Below are positions 8,822-18,769 of a stretch of DNA of 49,540 bases, one piece after another; position 1 is the stretch's first letter; each line of letters opens with the position of its first letter. Both the position numbers and the translations under genes were made by a program. The stretch is from assembly GCA_903869185.1 (NCBI GenBank), contig CAIPYC010000171.1, forward strand, positions 1 to 49,540, read 5' to 3'. The DNA is from an uncultured cyanobacterium. Lineage in GTDB: Bacteria > Cyanobacteriota > Cyanobacteriia > Cyanobacteriales > Microcystaceae. The notes under the pieces are model-generated. The model was not told the origin of the DNA. It saw only the letters and a list, made by a program, of their open reading frames with translations, and ran no database searches.

Positions 8822-10615
8822 ATGTCCCTGCCCATCCGCAATGTTGCTATCATTGCTCACGTTGACCATGGTAAGACCACTCTAGTTGATGCTCTACTAA
8901 GACAATCTGGTATCTTTCGCGAAGGAGAGGAGGTTCCAGAATGTGTAATGGACTCAAATGCCTTGGAGCGAGAACGTGGCATCACTATACTCTCGAAAAA
9001 CACCGCTGTTCGTTACAAAGATACCCTGATCAATATTGTAGATACTCCTGGACACGCTGATTTTGGTGGTGAGGTAGAGCGAGTACTAGGTATGGTAGAC
9101 GGTTGTATCTTGATTGTAGATGCTAACGAAGGACCAATGCCTCAGACTCGTTTTGTTTTGAAAAAAGCCCTAGAAAAAGGATTACGTCCTCTGTTGGTAA
9201 TCAATAAAATTGACCGACCAAGAGCCAATCCCAATGATGCAGTAACCAAGGTTTTTGATCTTTTTGTTGAATTGGGAGCTGACGATGATCAGTGTGATTT
9301 TACTACCTTATTTGCTTCAGGTATCTCTGGTTATGCCAAGACCAACCTGGAAGACGAGCCTGTAGATATGCAGCCGCTCTTTGAAGCCATACTACAGCAT
9401 GTTCCACCCCCAGTTGGGGATATCAACAAGCCACTTCAACTCCAAGTTACCAGTCTCGACTATTCAGATTACCTGGGTAGAATCGTAATCGGTAGAATCC
9501 ATAATGGTGTCCTCAAATCTGGACAACAAGCAGCATTGGTAAAAGAAGATGCTTCGATAGTCAAAGGAAAAATCACCAAGCTTTTAGGTTTTGAAGGATT
9601 AAAAAGAGTTGAACTCGAAGAAGCTTCAGCGGGACAAATAGTTGCAGTAGCAGGATTTGCCGATGCCAATATCGGTGAGACCATTACTTCGGCTGATAAT
9701 CCACAACCCCTCCCTCTAATCAAGGTTGATGAACCCACCTTACAGATGACTTTCTCTGTCAACGATTCTCCTTTTGCTGGACAAGAGGGTAACTTTGTAA
9801 CCTCAAGGCAAATTAGAGATCGTCTAATGCGTGAACTTGAAACCAATGTAGCCTTACGAGTGGAAGAGACAGAATCTTCCGATAAGTTCTTAGTCTCAGG
9901 TCGTGGTGAATTACACTTGGGTATTTTGATAGAGACTATGCGCCGCGAAGGTTATGAATTTCAAGTATCCCAGCCCCAAGTAATCTATCGTCAGGTCAAT
10001 GGTCAACCAAATGAACCATTTGAATATTTGGTTCTAGATGTTCCCGAAGAATCAGTAGGTTCATCTATTGAACGACTGGGACAGCGCAAGGGAGAAATGC
10101 AGGATATGCAAAATGGTGGCAATGGACGTACTCAACTTGAGTTTGTTATTCCGGCTCGTGGTCTAATTGGATTTAGAGGGGATTTCATTCGTCTAACCCG
10201 TGGTGAAGGTATCATGAATCACAGTTTTCATGAATATCGACCATATTGTGGGGATTTGGAAACTCGCTACAATGGTGTCATGATTGCATTTGAAGAGGGA
10301 GTTTCCACCTTCTACGCACTCAAAAATGCAGAAGATCGGGGCGCTTTCTTTATCAGTCCAAGTACAAAGGTCTATAAGGGAATGATTGTAGGAGAACATA
10401 ATCGTCCACAGGATGTAGAACTCAATGTTTGCAAAACTAAACAGTTGACCAATCACCGCTCGGCTACTGGAGATGAACTGGTTCAACTGCAAACTCCAGT
10501 GGATATGAGCCTCGAAAGAGCTTTGGAATATATAGGATCCGATGAGCTCGTTGAGGTGACCCCCAAGTCAATCCGTCTGCGAAAACTGAATACTAAAAAA
10601 TTAGCCAAGCGCTAG
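8822..10615 (+). CDS. typA: ribosome-associated translational GTPase TypA/BipA
   Basis: A 597-residue translational GTPase related to EF-G, which binds the 70S ribosome and supports ribosome assembly and stress growth. The G domain shows G1 [15 protein letters not shown] (around residues 11-25), the switch segment ERERGITI, G3 DTPGHADF and G4 NKIDR. It is followed by the beta-barrel domain, two EF-G-like domains ([31 protein letters not shown]) and the BipA-specific C-terminal domain. The length is standard. The ATG at 8822 follows AAAGG at a normal spacing. Its TAG stop shares four bases with the stop of the convergent exosortase gene. Confidence 0.97.
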   Translation: MSLPIRNVAIIAHVDHGKTTLVDALLRQSGIFREGEEVPECVMDSNALERERGITILSKNTAVRYKDTLINIVDTPGHADFGGEVERVLGMVDGCILIVDANEGPMPQTRFVLKKALEKGLRPLLVINKIDRPRANPNDAVTKVFDLFVELGADDDQCDFTTLFASGISGYAKTNLEDEPVDMQPLFEAILQHVPPPVGDINKPLQLQVTSLDYSDYLGRIVIGRIHNGVLKSGQQAALVKEDASIVKGKITKLLGFEGLKRVELEEASAGQIVAVAGFADANIGETITSADNPQPLPLIKVDEPTLQMTFSVNDSPFAGQEGNFVTSRQIRDRLMRELETNVALRVEETESSDKFLVSGRGELHLGILIETMRREGYEFQVSQPQVIYRQVNGQPNEPFEYLVLDVPEESVGSSIERLGQRKGEMQDMQNGGNGRTQLEFVIPARGLIGFRGDFIRLTRGEGIMNHSFHEYRPYCGDLETRYNGVMIAFEEGVSTFYALKNAEDRGAFFISPSTKVYKGMIVGEHNRPQDVELNVCKTKQLTNHRSATGDELVQLQTPVDMSLERALEYIGSDELVEVTPKSIRLRKLNTKKLAKR

Positions 10616-12222
10616 GACATGTTTTCTCCTATATAACCGGACCATTGAGTATAATTTGCTGACCAGAGTGATTCAAGAAGCTGGTCGGCTTTTTCATGAT
10701 TTGTATTCTCCAATGGAGTAGAAAGCTTAAACCAGAGACAACGCTGATCGTCAAGAATATCACTGCCTAGAAGCCAAGGAACGATCCTATTGGATTTGAA
10801 ATAAAAGTTCTTACTATTTTCCTCAAATTGCTCCTGAGTCACAGTACTTTCACCTTTAGCATTAATACAGCTCACCAGATGAGCTTGATTGTGATCGTTG
10901 GTCAAAAGATAATAGCCATATTTGTTGTGGCGAATATGCCGCTTGATATCTTTACTATTACCTGCTAAATAATTTAGCCATTCATTCATCTGATTTTGAC
11001 CAGTATTAACCACATAGTAACGCTCTAAATCTAGATTGTTATTTCCCTGAAGATAATGAGAACTCTGACCAGATAACATAGCTTCGAAATGTGGAGCAAC
11101 ATCTAACTTTGGAGTATTTAATTTTTTTGTACTTATCAATTGCCAGTTATTTAATGATAAATTCTCCAGCCTTGCTGCATCCGCTCTGAGTCCTTGAATT
11201 GGAGATGAAACAAAAAATAGATAAAATATAGAGAGGAAAATAAGACATATAGCTATTATTAGGATCCGCAAACGATTTTTGCTTACCTTTGCGTTGCCAA
11301 AAATAGAAAGTAGCTTGGAAGTTGATTCATTGTTTTCATCCAAAGGGATGAGCCAGCTACATATTAAGACAAAACCTAAGGTTGCCACAGATAGGAAAAA
11401 CTGTCCTCCTTGGGAGCCATGCCAGTAATGAAAAACCTTGGAATTATTAACTACTGTTACTAGAAAAGCTACTCTTAAACAACCGAGACCAAAACCCACA
11501 CCAATAGCTGCCAGGGCAAGAGATATTTTTCTAGACCAATTCAAGGTATAGATCAATGTCATAAGGAGTGTAACCTTGAGAAGGATTAGTGTAAGCGGAC
11601 CTCCAGCGCAAATGTAGCTGACTCTTACAGTACCGGTAGGGATGGTTAAATAAGCGCCATGGAAGGTTACATCTTTTCCTAAGTAGTGCAAGATGAAGGC
11701 GGCAATTGCTGCTGTAATTTGATCAATATGAATCCATTCGTTGAAAAGAGGTGAATTGGTGGGGATTACCATGAATCCCAAGTAAAGTGCATAGATCCAA
11801 TATGAAGGAAGTTTTGACCATTCAACTGAAAGTAAGGCAAAAATAAAAGCCAGAAAATAAGCGCTGTAAATGAAAAAATCCACATCAAGCCAACTAATAC
11901 CAAGTAATCTAACTAGTATAAAAGTCAAAAATACCAAGGCTATGTATGTTTGATAAATACTGTTTTTTATCAGATTAAGAGGACGACTGCGCCAGCAAAT
12001 CAGAATCACTGCAGACCAAAAAGGAAGTTCAAATGATACCAAATCAGTAGGAAGAAGGCGATTATTTTTAATAGATACTGTTGAGAATTTCCAAGCTAGA
12101 ACAAAGTGCAATATAGCCAAAAAAACAGAAATCAATAAAAGATAGAATTTGGGACTAGCAAGTAGTTCAAGGTATTCTTTGAAATACTCAGATGACCCTG
12201 ATATGCTTTTAAGTTTTATCAT
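10612..12222 (-). CDS. cyanobacterial exosortase fused to a C-terminal associated domain
   Basis: A 536-residue membrane protein. Residues 1-295 form a polytopic exosortase, a transpeptidase that processes proteins carrying PEP-CTERM-type sorting tails. The catalytic set is visible: Cys205 in VRVSYICAGG, Arg250 in LGCLRVAF, and His265 or His268 in FHYWHGSQGG. A linker (296-315) leads to one more membrane span (about 317-340) and a roughly 195-residue hydrophilic tail containing a WLNYL block and paired cysteines. This tail resembles the EpsI-like or cyanoexosortase-associated protein usually encoded separately next to cyanoexosortase A; that assignment is inferred. The HpsJ-like gene upstream overlaps it by 14 bp, so the two form an operon. 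A plausible substrate is the broken gene at 45226-45759. Confidence 0.8.
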   Translation of the reverse strand: MIKLKSISGSSEYFKEYLELLASPKFYLLLISVFLAILHFVLAWKFSTVSIKNNRLLPTDLVSFELPFWSAVILICWRSRPLNLIKNSIYQTYIALVFLTFILVRLLGISWLDVDFFIYSAYFLAFIFALLSVEWSKLPSYWIYALYLGFMVIPTNSPLFNEWIHIDQITAAIAAFILHYLGKDVTFHGAYLTIPTGTVRVSYICAGGPLTLILLKVTLLMTLIYTLNWSRKISLALAAIGVGFGLGCLRVAFLVTVVNNSKVFHYWHGSQGGQFFLSVATLGFVLICSWLIPLDENNESTSKLLSIFGNAKVSKNRLRILIIAICLIFLSIFYLFFVSSPIQGLRADAARLENLSLNNWQLISTKKLNTPKLDVAPHFEAMLSGQSSHYLQGNNNLDLERYYVVNTGQNQMNEWLNYLAGNSKDIKRHIRHNKYGYYLLTNDHNQAHLVSCINAKGESTVTQEQFEENSKNFYFKSNRIVPWLLGSDILDDQRCLWFKLSTPLENTNHEKADQLLESLWSANYTQWSGYIGENMS

Positions 12223-12982
12223 TTTTAGAACCCTTTTTAATCAGAACTCTTACCCATCTGGTGTTTTTCCAAATAAGACCCAAACCCAAGCCACTCAACA
12301 AAGTCCCTAATACAGCTCTGGTAGTGGTTTTAAATAAATCAGTCACACTGGATTTTGCTCGGTTGATAGTGGTCAGAGTGTATTCTGTCTTCGATTTAAC
12401 CAATTCTTGTTTAGCTATTTCCTTAAGTTGTTGCTCTTTAGGCTTACCTGTCAATACTTTTTGAGGATTAATTGATTGAATAAATGCAGTAAGGTCTTGA
12501 GCCGAATTTGATGATTCTATTAGAGACTTAATTTGTTCCGATTTATTCTGAGCAGCGGCAATAGCAAAGGTTTTTTCATTTTTGTATTTGCCATATATTT
12601 CAAAGGCATTAAATAAGGTTAAAGGGAAAAGCAAAAAATAAAAAATAGATAGAATAAGTGAAAGCCAAGACAAATAGTAAAGTACCCTTAGTAAATTACG
12701 CTTAATTTGTGTATCAGCCCTATAGAAAAAAATAAGACCAAAGCCAAGAAGCGCAATCCAAATTCTATCCAACATTGAGTTGATTATTGCCAATTCCCAA
12801 AAACTATCCATAAAATGGGGTGGGATTAAAATAGCAAAAAAATCTACGAAAAAAAGTGCCAATATTATATAACCCATTTTCCGAAAGAGCTCAAAGCCTC
12901 TTATCTCCATTCCCTTTGATAGCATAAACCCCTTGTACCGGTTAATACTGGGCGTTTTTGATGATTCTAATTCTGGTTGCAT
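12209..12982 (-). CDS. HpsJ-like exosortase-associated membrane protein
   Basis: A 257-residue membrane protein. Three hydrophobic spans are visible around residues 35-55, 68-88 and 100-125, then a charged Lys/Gln/Glu-rich stretch (about 130-215) that probably forms a long helix, and a final span near 225-245 (VLGTLLSGLGLGLIWKNTRW) before a basic tail. This layout and the motif around NSMLDRIWIALLGFGLIFFYR match the HpsJ family, named for hormogonium polysaccharide secretion in filamentous cyanobacteria and also found beside cyanoexosortases. It is the first gene of a two-gene operon with the exosortase. A direct role in motility cannot be inferred. Confidence 0.7.
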   Translation of the reverse strand: MQPELESSKTPSINRYKGFMLSKGMEIRGFELFRKMGYIILALFFVDFFAILIPPHFMDSFWELAIINSMLDRIWIALLGFGLIFFYRADTQIKRNLLRVLYYLSWLSLILSIFYFLLFPLTLFNAFEIYGKYKNEKTFAIAAAQNKSEQIKSLIESSNSAQDLTAFIQSINPQKVLTGKPKEQQLKEIAKQELVKSKTEYTLTTINRAKSSVTDLFKTTTRAVLGTLLSGLGLGLIWKNTRWVRVLIKKGSKNDKT

Positions 12983-13115
12983 AATATAAGGTAATATGGT
13001 ACTGAAATTCTAGCCAATCCAAAGCAATATTGAACAATATTTTACACAAATTAAGATAGTTATCACGTAATTTCAATATTCTTCTGAAAAACTGAGTTGG
13101 TTTGCAAGAAAGTGT

Positions 13116-14954
13116 TCATTGCTGGTTGCCAATTTTAGAGGTATTTTGTATTTCCTGTTTGGAGGAATGATTGTTAGAGAAAAGTATGAAAAGAAAACCA
13201 GCTGTCACAGATGCCAGAATAAAACTAAACCCAATAAGAATAAATGAATGCCTATTGGTATTCTTTTTTGTCTGTTGCCTAGGGGATGTTATCGGTCTGG
13301 TTTGATTTTGGCTTGGTATATTAATTGGCATTTTTTCTGTTTGCACTGGATTTGAGGCATAAACAATTGGAAGAGAGAGACTAAAGTCCTTGAGATCTTG
13401 ACTTTCGATGAGTCTACAGAGAATCAGGGCTATGGTGGTGTTATCATGTCCATTCTTCTCATTGGCTATGTTTATCAGATTTACGCCAACTTCAGTTAAT
13501 TCTCTTTGAGATTCAAGTAAAGGTAAAAATTCAGATTGCCAGTACTGTTCTACCCTATCAGAATCACTTAAACCATCTGAGGTCAGAAGAATTAGGCAGT
13601 CTTCTGTGGGAAGCTGATGCTGCACATTGGGATAAAGTTCGGTTGGTGATGTTGTCCCCAAAGCTTGAGTCAATGCTCCTGAATTGGCAAGATTCACCGC
13701 CTCTCGATACAGAGAAACACCGTATCTGACAGAACAAGATGCCACATCATCATCCGCATTGAGTCTCAGGCAGCTTTCACGGGTAATCCAATAGATTCTG
13801 GAATCTCCTACGCTTGCCAAATAGAGATAATTTAATTTAACTAACCCCATCACCAAGGTAGTCCCCATACGTTGGAATTCGGTTCGCATCTCCAAGGCAT
13901 TGCGCTGCCAAATTAAATTGTTGGTTCTAACAATAGCTTCTTGGATAGCATGATGAATATTATCTGATTGAGCAAGGGATTGGGGCAGTGCTTTCAAAGA
14001 GTCTGTGGCCATTTGAGAAGCTATCTCTCCTGAATCGTGACCGCCGATACCATCACAGACTAAAGCTAGCAAGTCCGGGAATTCATCTGTTGAAATCAAA
14101 AGAGTAGAACTTTGGGGATAACAACAATCCTCATTCTGTTCTCGGCTAGGTCCTTTATCACTCAGAGTAAAAAGACTGTAGGACCATTTGTAGAAATTAT
14201 AAAATTCCTTTTGAGCATTTTCTAGGATCGAGACCAGACTTCGTGTATAGGCAATCTCCCCATTTTCAAGTTTTTCACAAATATCATATAGAAATGTCCT
14301 GATTGATGAGGATGCTTCAGTTGACCAATTGCGCCAGAGGTTAGCGAGATCCTTGAGGCTAAATTTTAGATCTATATGATCATAGTTGAGCTGCAAAAGC
14401 TGAACAAAATTACCATTGATCCGCAAAAGATTTGGATCAATCAATGTCGATACTACTCCTTGACTATTTAAGGGTTCCCATAATTTAACTATTTGTATTA
14501 ACCAAGATAATTGTTGTAAAGGAGTAGCATTAGACCAGATCTGCTCTATTGGAGGTAATAACTCTAGATAAATCGGTTCTCCATCAACTCCTATGGGTAC
14601 TGTTCCGTATTCCAATAGCCAAATATCTTGATCTTGGATGAGTTTACCAAAAACTTGCGGTACGTGAGGAGCAATATTGGAAAGCTTTAAATATGGCTGT
14701 ATGAATCTTGGTAACTTGTTTACGGCTTCTGGCATTAACCCAGGCATTTTATCCAAAAATACTTTGCTACTCTTACAGAGATATCTGCCCGACACCAAAT
14801 CTCCAGGCTTAAATAGACCCTCTATATCGTTGATGGTCCATAAATAAAGCTTAACTAATGGCAAGCCGCAGCGATGACAAAATTTCTCTCTTAGATCGTT
14901 TGAAGCCCTACAAACCCCAGAAATACATTCAACTGTGCATGCAAAACTCTCCAT
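13116..14954 (-). CDS. membrane-anchored PP2C-type phosphatase with zinc-ribbon and kinase-like N-terminus
   Basis: A 612-residue metal-dependent Ser/Thr phosphatase. The PP2C domain spans about 260-510 with SDKGPSREQNED (265-276), the metal-binding VCDGIGGHDSGE (Asp301, Gly302), GTTLVMGLV, VGDSRIYWI, LLTSDGLSDSDRV and GHDNTTIALI, so it should be active. The N-terminus has clustered cysteines (6, 10, 15, 26, 29) including CHRCGLPL, a zinc-ribbon look. Residues 55-230 read like a worn protein kinase fold (LEYG hinge-like block; GVVSTLIDPNLLRINGN where a catalytic loop would be) without catalytic residues; this is my inference. A Thr/Ser/Pro/Gln linker leads to one C-terminal span (about 570-591) that anchors it in the membrane. 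It follows ndhM by 25 bp. Confidence 0.88.
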   Translation of the reverse strand: MESFACTVECISGVCRASNDLREKFCHRCGLPLVKLYLWTINDIEGLFKPGDLVSGRYLCKSSKVFLDKMPGLMPEAVNKLPRFIQPYLKLSNIAPHVPQVFGKLIQDQDIWLLEYGTVPIGVDGEPIYLELLPPIEQIWSNATPLQQLSWLIQIVKLWEPLNSQGVVSTLIDPNLLRINGNFVQLLQLNYDHIDLKFSLKDLANLWRNWSTEASSSIRTFLYDICEKLENGEIAYTRSLVSILENAQKEFYNFYKWSYSLFTLSDKGPSREQNEDCCYPQSSTLLISTDEFPDLLALVCDGIGGHDSGEIASQMATDSLKALPQSLAQSDNIHHAIQEAIVRTNNLIWQRNALEMRTEFQRMGTTLVMGLVKLNYLYLASVGDSRIYWITRESCLRLNADDDVASCSVRYGVSLYREAVNLANSGALTQALGTTSPTELYPNVQHQLPTEDCLILLTSDGLSDSDRVEQYWQSEFLPLLESQRELTEVGVNLINIANEKNGHDNTTIALILCRLIESQDLKDFSLSLPIVYASNPVQTEKMPINIPSQNQTRPITSPRQQTKKNTNRHSFILIGFSFILASVTAGFLFILFSNNHSSKQEIQNTSKIGNQQ

Positions 14955-14979
14955 TAAAAACCTTGATCCTTAAAATCAC

Positions 14980-15336
14980 TCACCTAAACTTTCCTTCGGT
15001 TTCAGGACTTGCAAGTCTAGGTAAGCCCATACTATAGTTGAGAACCCGGGAGCCAAGATTGTAGGAAATTACACCACTTTCCAAAAGAGCGCGGATCATA
15101 TGCTCTAAATCTGATCCTATTCTTCTGAGATTGTACTCTGTCAAATCTTCATGTTCATAAGATTCTACCAGTTCATCAAATTTACGGTAGATTTGTTGCA
15201 ACGATTCCTCGCTCCAGTTAAATTCATTGTCTGGATCTACGTCCAATGTCAACATCTTTTCACTGGGAACAAGTTCATTGTTGATGATTTCCGCAGTGAA
15301 TATATGTATATGTCGTGTGGTCGATTTTAAAAGCAT
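14980..15336 (-). CDS. ndhM: NAD(P)H-quinone oxidoreductase subunit M
   Basis: A 118-residue subunit specific to the NDH-1 complex of cyanobacteria and chloroplasts, located on the peripheral arm where ferredoxin-driven electrons enter. It is recognised from the N-terminus MLLKSTTRHIHIFTAEI, the block LTLDVDPDNEFNW, and the highly conserved TEYNLRRIGSDLEHMIRALL followed by SYNLGSRVLNYSMGLP. The length is normal for the subunit. It lies downstream of ppa, a neighbour also seen in Synechocystis (slr1622-slr1623), but a terminator stands between them here. It probably shares a transcript with the PP2C gene, which follows after 25 bp. Confidence 0.93.
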   Translation of the reverse strand: MLLKSTTRHIHIFTAEIINNELVPSEKMLTLDVDPDNEFNWSEESLQQIYRKFDELVESYEHEDLTEYNLRRIGSDLEHMIRALLESGVISYNLGSRVLNYSMGLPRLASPETEGKFR

Positions 15337-15365
15337 ATTTTTCTTTTAGTTACAATTCTATCGTC

Positions 15366-15395
15366 AAAAAAAGAGAAGGGAGACAATGTTCTCCC
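15366..15395 (-). terminator. rho-independent terminator of ppa
   Basis: Read on the minus strand, a 6-bp stem GGGAGA/TCTCCC with a 6-base loop (plus-strand positions 15378-15395) is followed by TTCTC and a run of seven T (15366-15372 on the plus strand as A). It lies 12 bp after the ppa stop and before ndhM. Confidence 0.75.
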
Positions 15396-15406
15396 ACCTA
15401 TATTAA

Positions 15407-15916
15407 CTATTTGTATGCTTTAATGCATTCTTCAACTAATGGAAGAACCGCATCTACATCTTTCCAACCCAGAATCTCAGTAACTTTTTTCTCAAGATTT
15501 TTATAGGTTCTGAAAAACTCGGAAATCTCATCTAGTCGCTGCTGAGCTATATCTTTGAGGGATTTAACATGGAAATAACGAGGATCTTTATCTGGAACAC
15601 AGAGAATTTTTTCATCTCTATCTCCACCGTCAATCATTAATAGCATTCCCACGGGACGCGCAGCAATCACACAGCCAGGAAAAGTAGGCTGATCCATGAT
15701 TACCATCCCATCTAAAGGATCTCCATCATCAGCTAGAGTATTGGGGATAAAACCATAGTCATAAGGATAGCTAACGGATGAATAAAGCACACGATCAAGA
15801 GCAAAAGCGTTGGTCTCTTTGTCAAATTCGTATTTGTTTCGGCTGCCTGCTGGAATCTCAATCAATACATTAATCAATCCAGCCTTTGGCTGGGAAGGGA
15901 TACGAGATAGATCCAT
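15407..15916 (-). CDS. ppa: inorganic pyrophosphatase (family I)
   Basis: A 169-residue soluble pyrophosphatase that hydrolyses PPi and pulls biosynthetic reactions forward. The family signature is clear: [16 protein letters not shown], the substrate-side [11 protein letters not shown], and the metal cluster [15 protein letters not shown], followed by DKDPRY and later [11 protein letters not shown]. The frame extends 15 bp upstream to a TTG, but ATG 15916 is the better start: it is preceded by GGGGAGA at ribosome-binding distance and gives the usual 169-residue length of cyanobacterial enzymes. A terminator follows it. Confidence 0.95.
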   Translation of the reverse strand: MDLSRIPSQPKAGLINVLIEIPAGSRNKYEFDKETNAFALDRVLYSSVSYPYDYGFIPNTLADDGDPLDGMVIMDQPTFPGCVIAARPVGMLLMIDGGDRDEKILCVPDKDPRYFHVKSLKDIAQQRLDEISEFFRTYKNLEKKVTEILGWKDVDAVLPLVEECIKAYK

Positions 15917-16011
15917 GAATTTTCTCCCCAATAGAGTTTTTACAGTTTTGCCAAAATCATACCATTTGGGATATCCCTTAAAACCATGGTTTTGAGTATT
16001 TGGTTCTATGA

Positions 16012-16956
16012 TTATCCTAGAGATTCTTTAACTAAGCGAATATAAAGATGTTTAAAGGTTGAGCGCAATACCCGAGGTAGTCCAAAATCTATTGGCATAA
16101 GAGCTGAAGGTAATTCCCAATCGTTGACATAAAGATCCCTGGGATGACTCAGAGGAAAGTTGATTGCTGAAGTTTGGGTAGTTAAACCTAAATTTCTCTG
16201 GGCTACTAAAGTTGGAACCCAATCAGGATTGACTGATAAAATTTCAGCCATAGTCAAATCCAAGGCAAAAACATCTCTAGAAGCACCCAAAATCCCTAGA
16301 AATCTGGGCTCACCATTACTAGGTCCATTGCCTTGATGTCCAATGATCCCGTCTATAATTGTCAGCTCAGGATTAATGGCCCTTGCTGTCTCTACCAACA
16401 TTGCACCAAAACGTTCTTTGTCCTTGCCTGCCTCCATATGCCACCAGGCTTTCATTTTGCCAGGCACACAACCAAATAGATTTTTCACCCCCAGAGTGAT
16501 CGTCAATTGCATGTGAGACTTGACTTTGGGTAAATTAATCACCACATCGGCTTCCATAGCTTCCTTGGAAAGTCGTAAATGATTAAAATCCTTACAGGCT
16601 ATATCGTAGTTTTTGCCATGAAATTCGACTATCGGCAGATTTAATTCTTCTAAAATAGGTAGATAGCCATTGGATTTAGCTACTCCCCTTGCACTGCCAA
16701 AGGCTGGACTGTCCCCCAAAAATGGTTTACCACCAACTTCCATAATCAACGAGGCTACGCAATAGAGAACTTCTGCTCTGGTGATACACTCTTTTCCAGG
16801 ACGACCTGCAGTTAAAAGGTTAGGCTTGAGCAATACCCTGTCTCCGCTTTTGACAAAAGAGTCTATCCCACCAAGTGGTTCTAGGAGTTTCTCAATAGAT
16901 ATTCTCAAAGATTTTAAATCATATGAGTTTGCAGACAAAAGGCTTACTGTTGACAT
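16012..16956 (-). CDS. DUF362 family protein
   Basis: A 314-residue protein of the DUF362 family. The family core is visible as [11 protein letters not shown], the segment [40 protein letters not shown] and [16 protein letters not shown]. Some family members carry a C-terminal ferredoxin domain; this one has no CxxCxxC cluster and ends shortly after PIDFGLPR. Molecular function is unknown. No signal peptide is seen. It is separated from ppa by 95 bp and is divergent from the GTPase gene at 17086. Confidence 0.8.
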   Translation of the reverse strand: MSTVSLLSANSYDLKSLRISIEKLLEPLGGIDSFVKSGDRVLLKPNLLTAGRPGKECITRAEVLYCVASLIMEVGGKPFLGDSPAFGSARGVAKSNGYLPILEELNLPIVEFHGKNYDIACKDFNHLRLSKEAMEADVVINLPKVKSHMQLTITLGVKNLFGCVPGKMKAWWHMEAGKDKERFGAMLVETARAINPELTIIDGIIGHQGNGPSNGEPRFLGILGASRDVFALDLTMAEILSVNPDWVPTLVAQRNLGLTTQTSAINFPLSHPRDLYVNDWELPSALMPIDFGLPRVLRSTFKHLYIRLVKESLG

Positions 16957-17085
16957 AAAATTTTTCAGATCAGGGTTGTTTGTCTCGTTAACAAGTGTAA
17001 TGCTTAATTTCGTATATGGAGAAACCTTTTATCCCATGGCGGCCCATCGCCTATGATAATAAGTATTTAGTTAACCAGTAACTCG

Positions 17086-18690
17086 ATGACTCTTCCCCGC
17101 TTACTAGTACTTGTAATTGGGATCAGCTTGATTCTTGCCCTAGTAATTTGGCTAGTGCAATCTATCTATAATCTTTATTTTCAGATATCCTTTACAGCGC
17201 CAATTCTGGCAAATCTTCTGCTCCTTTTGATTATAGGTCTTTTGGGTGTATTAATTGGCTATTTCGTCTATTACTTCAATTTAGCTACCAATAAAAAAAA
17301 GGGCAAATCAACTCGCTTCAATAGACTTGGGTTACCTCAACAGAAAACCGAAGCCGCTGGAGTGACCCTTAATGCAGTACGCCAACAAGTTCAGCAGATC
17401 CAGGACGAGGTTGTTCAAAAGGTTTTGCTGCGACGTTCAAAGGAAATCGAAGCTTCCCTGGCAAAGGGAGAGTACCAACTAGTAGTCTTTGGAACAGGTT
17501 CAGCCGGAAAGACTTCCCTTGTCAATGCTCTCTCAGGTGAAATAGTAGGGCAGGTTGAGCCTACCATGGGCACCACCAAAATCGGCCAATCCTATCGTCT
17601 CAAATTCAAAGGAATCAGCAGGGATATTTTAGTGACTGATACTCCCGGTATTCTAGAAGCCGGTATAGCCGGCACAGAAAGAGAGCGATTGGCCAGAGAG
17701 CTGGCTACCGAGGCAGATCTATTATTATTCGTGGTAGATAATGACCTGCGTCAATCCGAGTACGATCCTCTGCAAATGTTGGTGGAAATTGGCAAAAGAT
17801 CTTTACTGGTTTTCAATAAAACTGACATTTACACCCAAGAAGACCAGCAGATCATTTTACAAAAACTGCAACATAGGATCAGTCAATTCATGTCACCTAG
17901 CGATGTGATTTCGATTGCTGCAAATCCCCAGCCGTATCAACTACCCACTGGAGAAATAATACAAGGTGAGCCAGAAATTATCCCCCTAGTCAAGAGGATT
18001 ATTGCTGTTCTCAGGGCAGAAGGAGAGGATCTTATTGCAGATAACATTCTACTTCAGTCGCAGCGGCTTGGTGATCAAGCAAGGGCGATCATTGACCAAC
18101 AAAGACGAAGGCAATCTGAGCGAATTATTGAGCGCTATCAATGGATCAGTGCCGGTGTAGTGGCTGTTACGCCTTTGCCCATGGTTGATCTTCTTGCGGC
18201 AGCCGCAGTCAATACTCAAATGGTAATAGAAATTGGACAAGTACATGGTTGTCAATTAAATAGCGAACGAGGAAAAGAATTGGCTATCTCTCTTGGAAAA
18301 ACATTAGTTAGCCTAGGAATAGTCAAGGGAACGATTGAAGTGGTCAGTACAGCATTGCAGTTGACCTTGGCCACATATTTGGTAGGAAAGGCTATTCAGG
18401 GTGTTACGGCTGCTTACCTTACTCGTATTGCTGGCAAGAGCTTTATTGAGTATTTCCGATCTGATCAAGATTGGGGTGATGGCGGCATGAGTGAAGTTGT
18501 GCAGCGCCAATTTCAACTAAGCCGTAAGGATGAATTTATCAAAGGCTTTATCAGTGACGCACTGAGCAAAGTTGTAGTACCCTTGAAATCAACCCTGATG
18601 CCACCAGAAAATCTCGAGGATCAAGAAGAAATGATGGAAACAGAAGAACTCGAGCAGCGGTCATCTTCTTCGGATTATTGGGAATGGTAA
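17086..18690 (+). CDS. membrane GTPase with C-terminal DUF697
   Basis: A 534-residue protein of an Era-like GTPase family common in cyanobacteria. Two membrane spans lie near residues 5-27 and 38-62, then a basic linker, the G domain with P-loop GTGSAGKTS (136-144), DTPGI (starting at Asp185) and NKTD (244-247). The C-terminal third is a DUF697 domain (GVVAVTPLPMVDLLAAAAVN; GKTLVSLGIVKGTIEVVSTA), which usually contains membrane-inserting helices, and the tail is strongly acidic. Role is not established; the architecture suggests nucleotide-controlled action at a membrane. The ATG at 17086 begins directly before the first span. Confidence 0.85.
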   Translation: MTLPRLLVLVIGISLILALVIWLVQSIYNLYFQISFTAPILANLLLLLIIGLLGVLIGYFVYYFNLATNKKKGKSTRFNRLGLPQQKTEAAGVTLNAVRQQVQQIQDEVVQKVLLRRSKEIEASLAKGEYQLVVFGTGSAGKTSLVNALSGEIVGQVEPTMGTTKIGQSYRLKFKGISRDILVTDTPGILEAGIAGTERERLARELATEADLLLFVVDNDLRQSEYDPLQMLVEIGKRSLLVFNKTDIYTQEDQQIILQKLQHRISQFMSPSDVISIAANPQPYQLPTGEIIQGEPEIIPLVKRIIAVLRAEGEDLIADNILLQSQRLGDQARAIIDQQRRRQSERIIERYQWISAGVVAVTPLPMVDLLAAAAVNTQMVIEIGQVHGCQLNSERGKELAISLGKTLVSLGIVKGTIEVVSTALQLTLATYLVGKAIQGVTAAYLTRIAGKSFIEYFRSDQDWGDGGMSEVVQRQFQLSRKDEFIKGFISDALSKVVVPLKSTLMPPENLEDQEEMMETEELEQRSSSSDYWEW

Positions 18691-18769
18691 CTTGCCTTAA
18701 GATCCATCAGTCTTTATACTCACTATAATATTTAATATTTCCAAAGAAATATTTCAGAAAATTAAGCAA

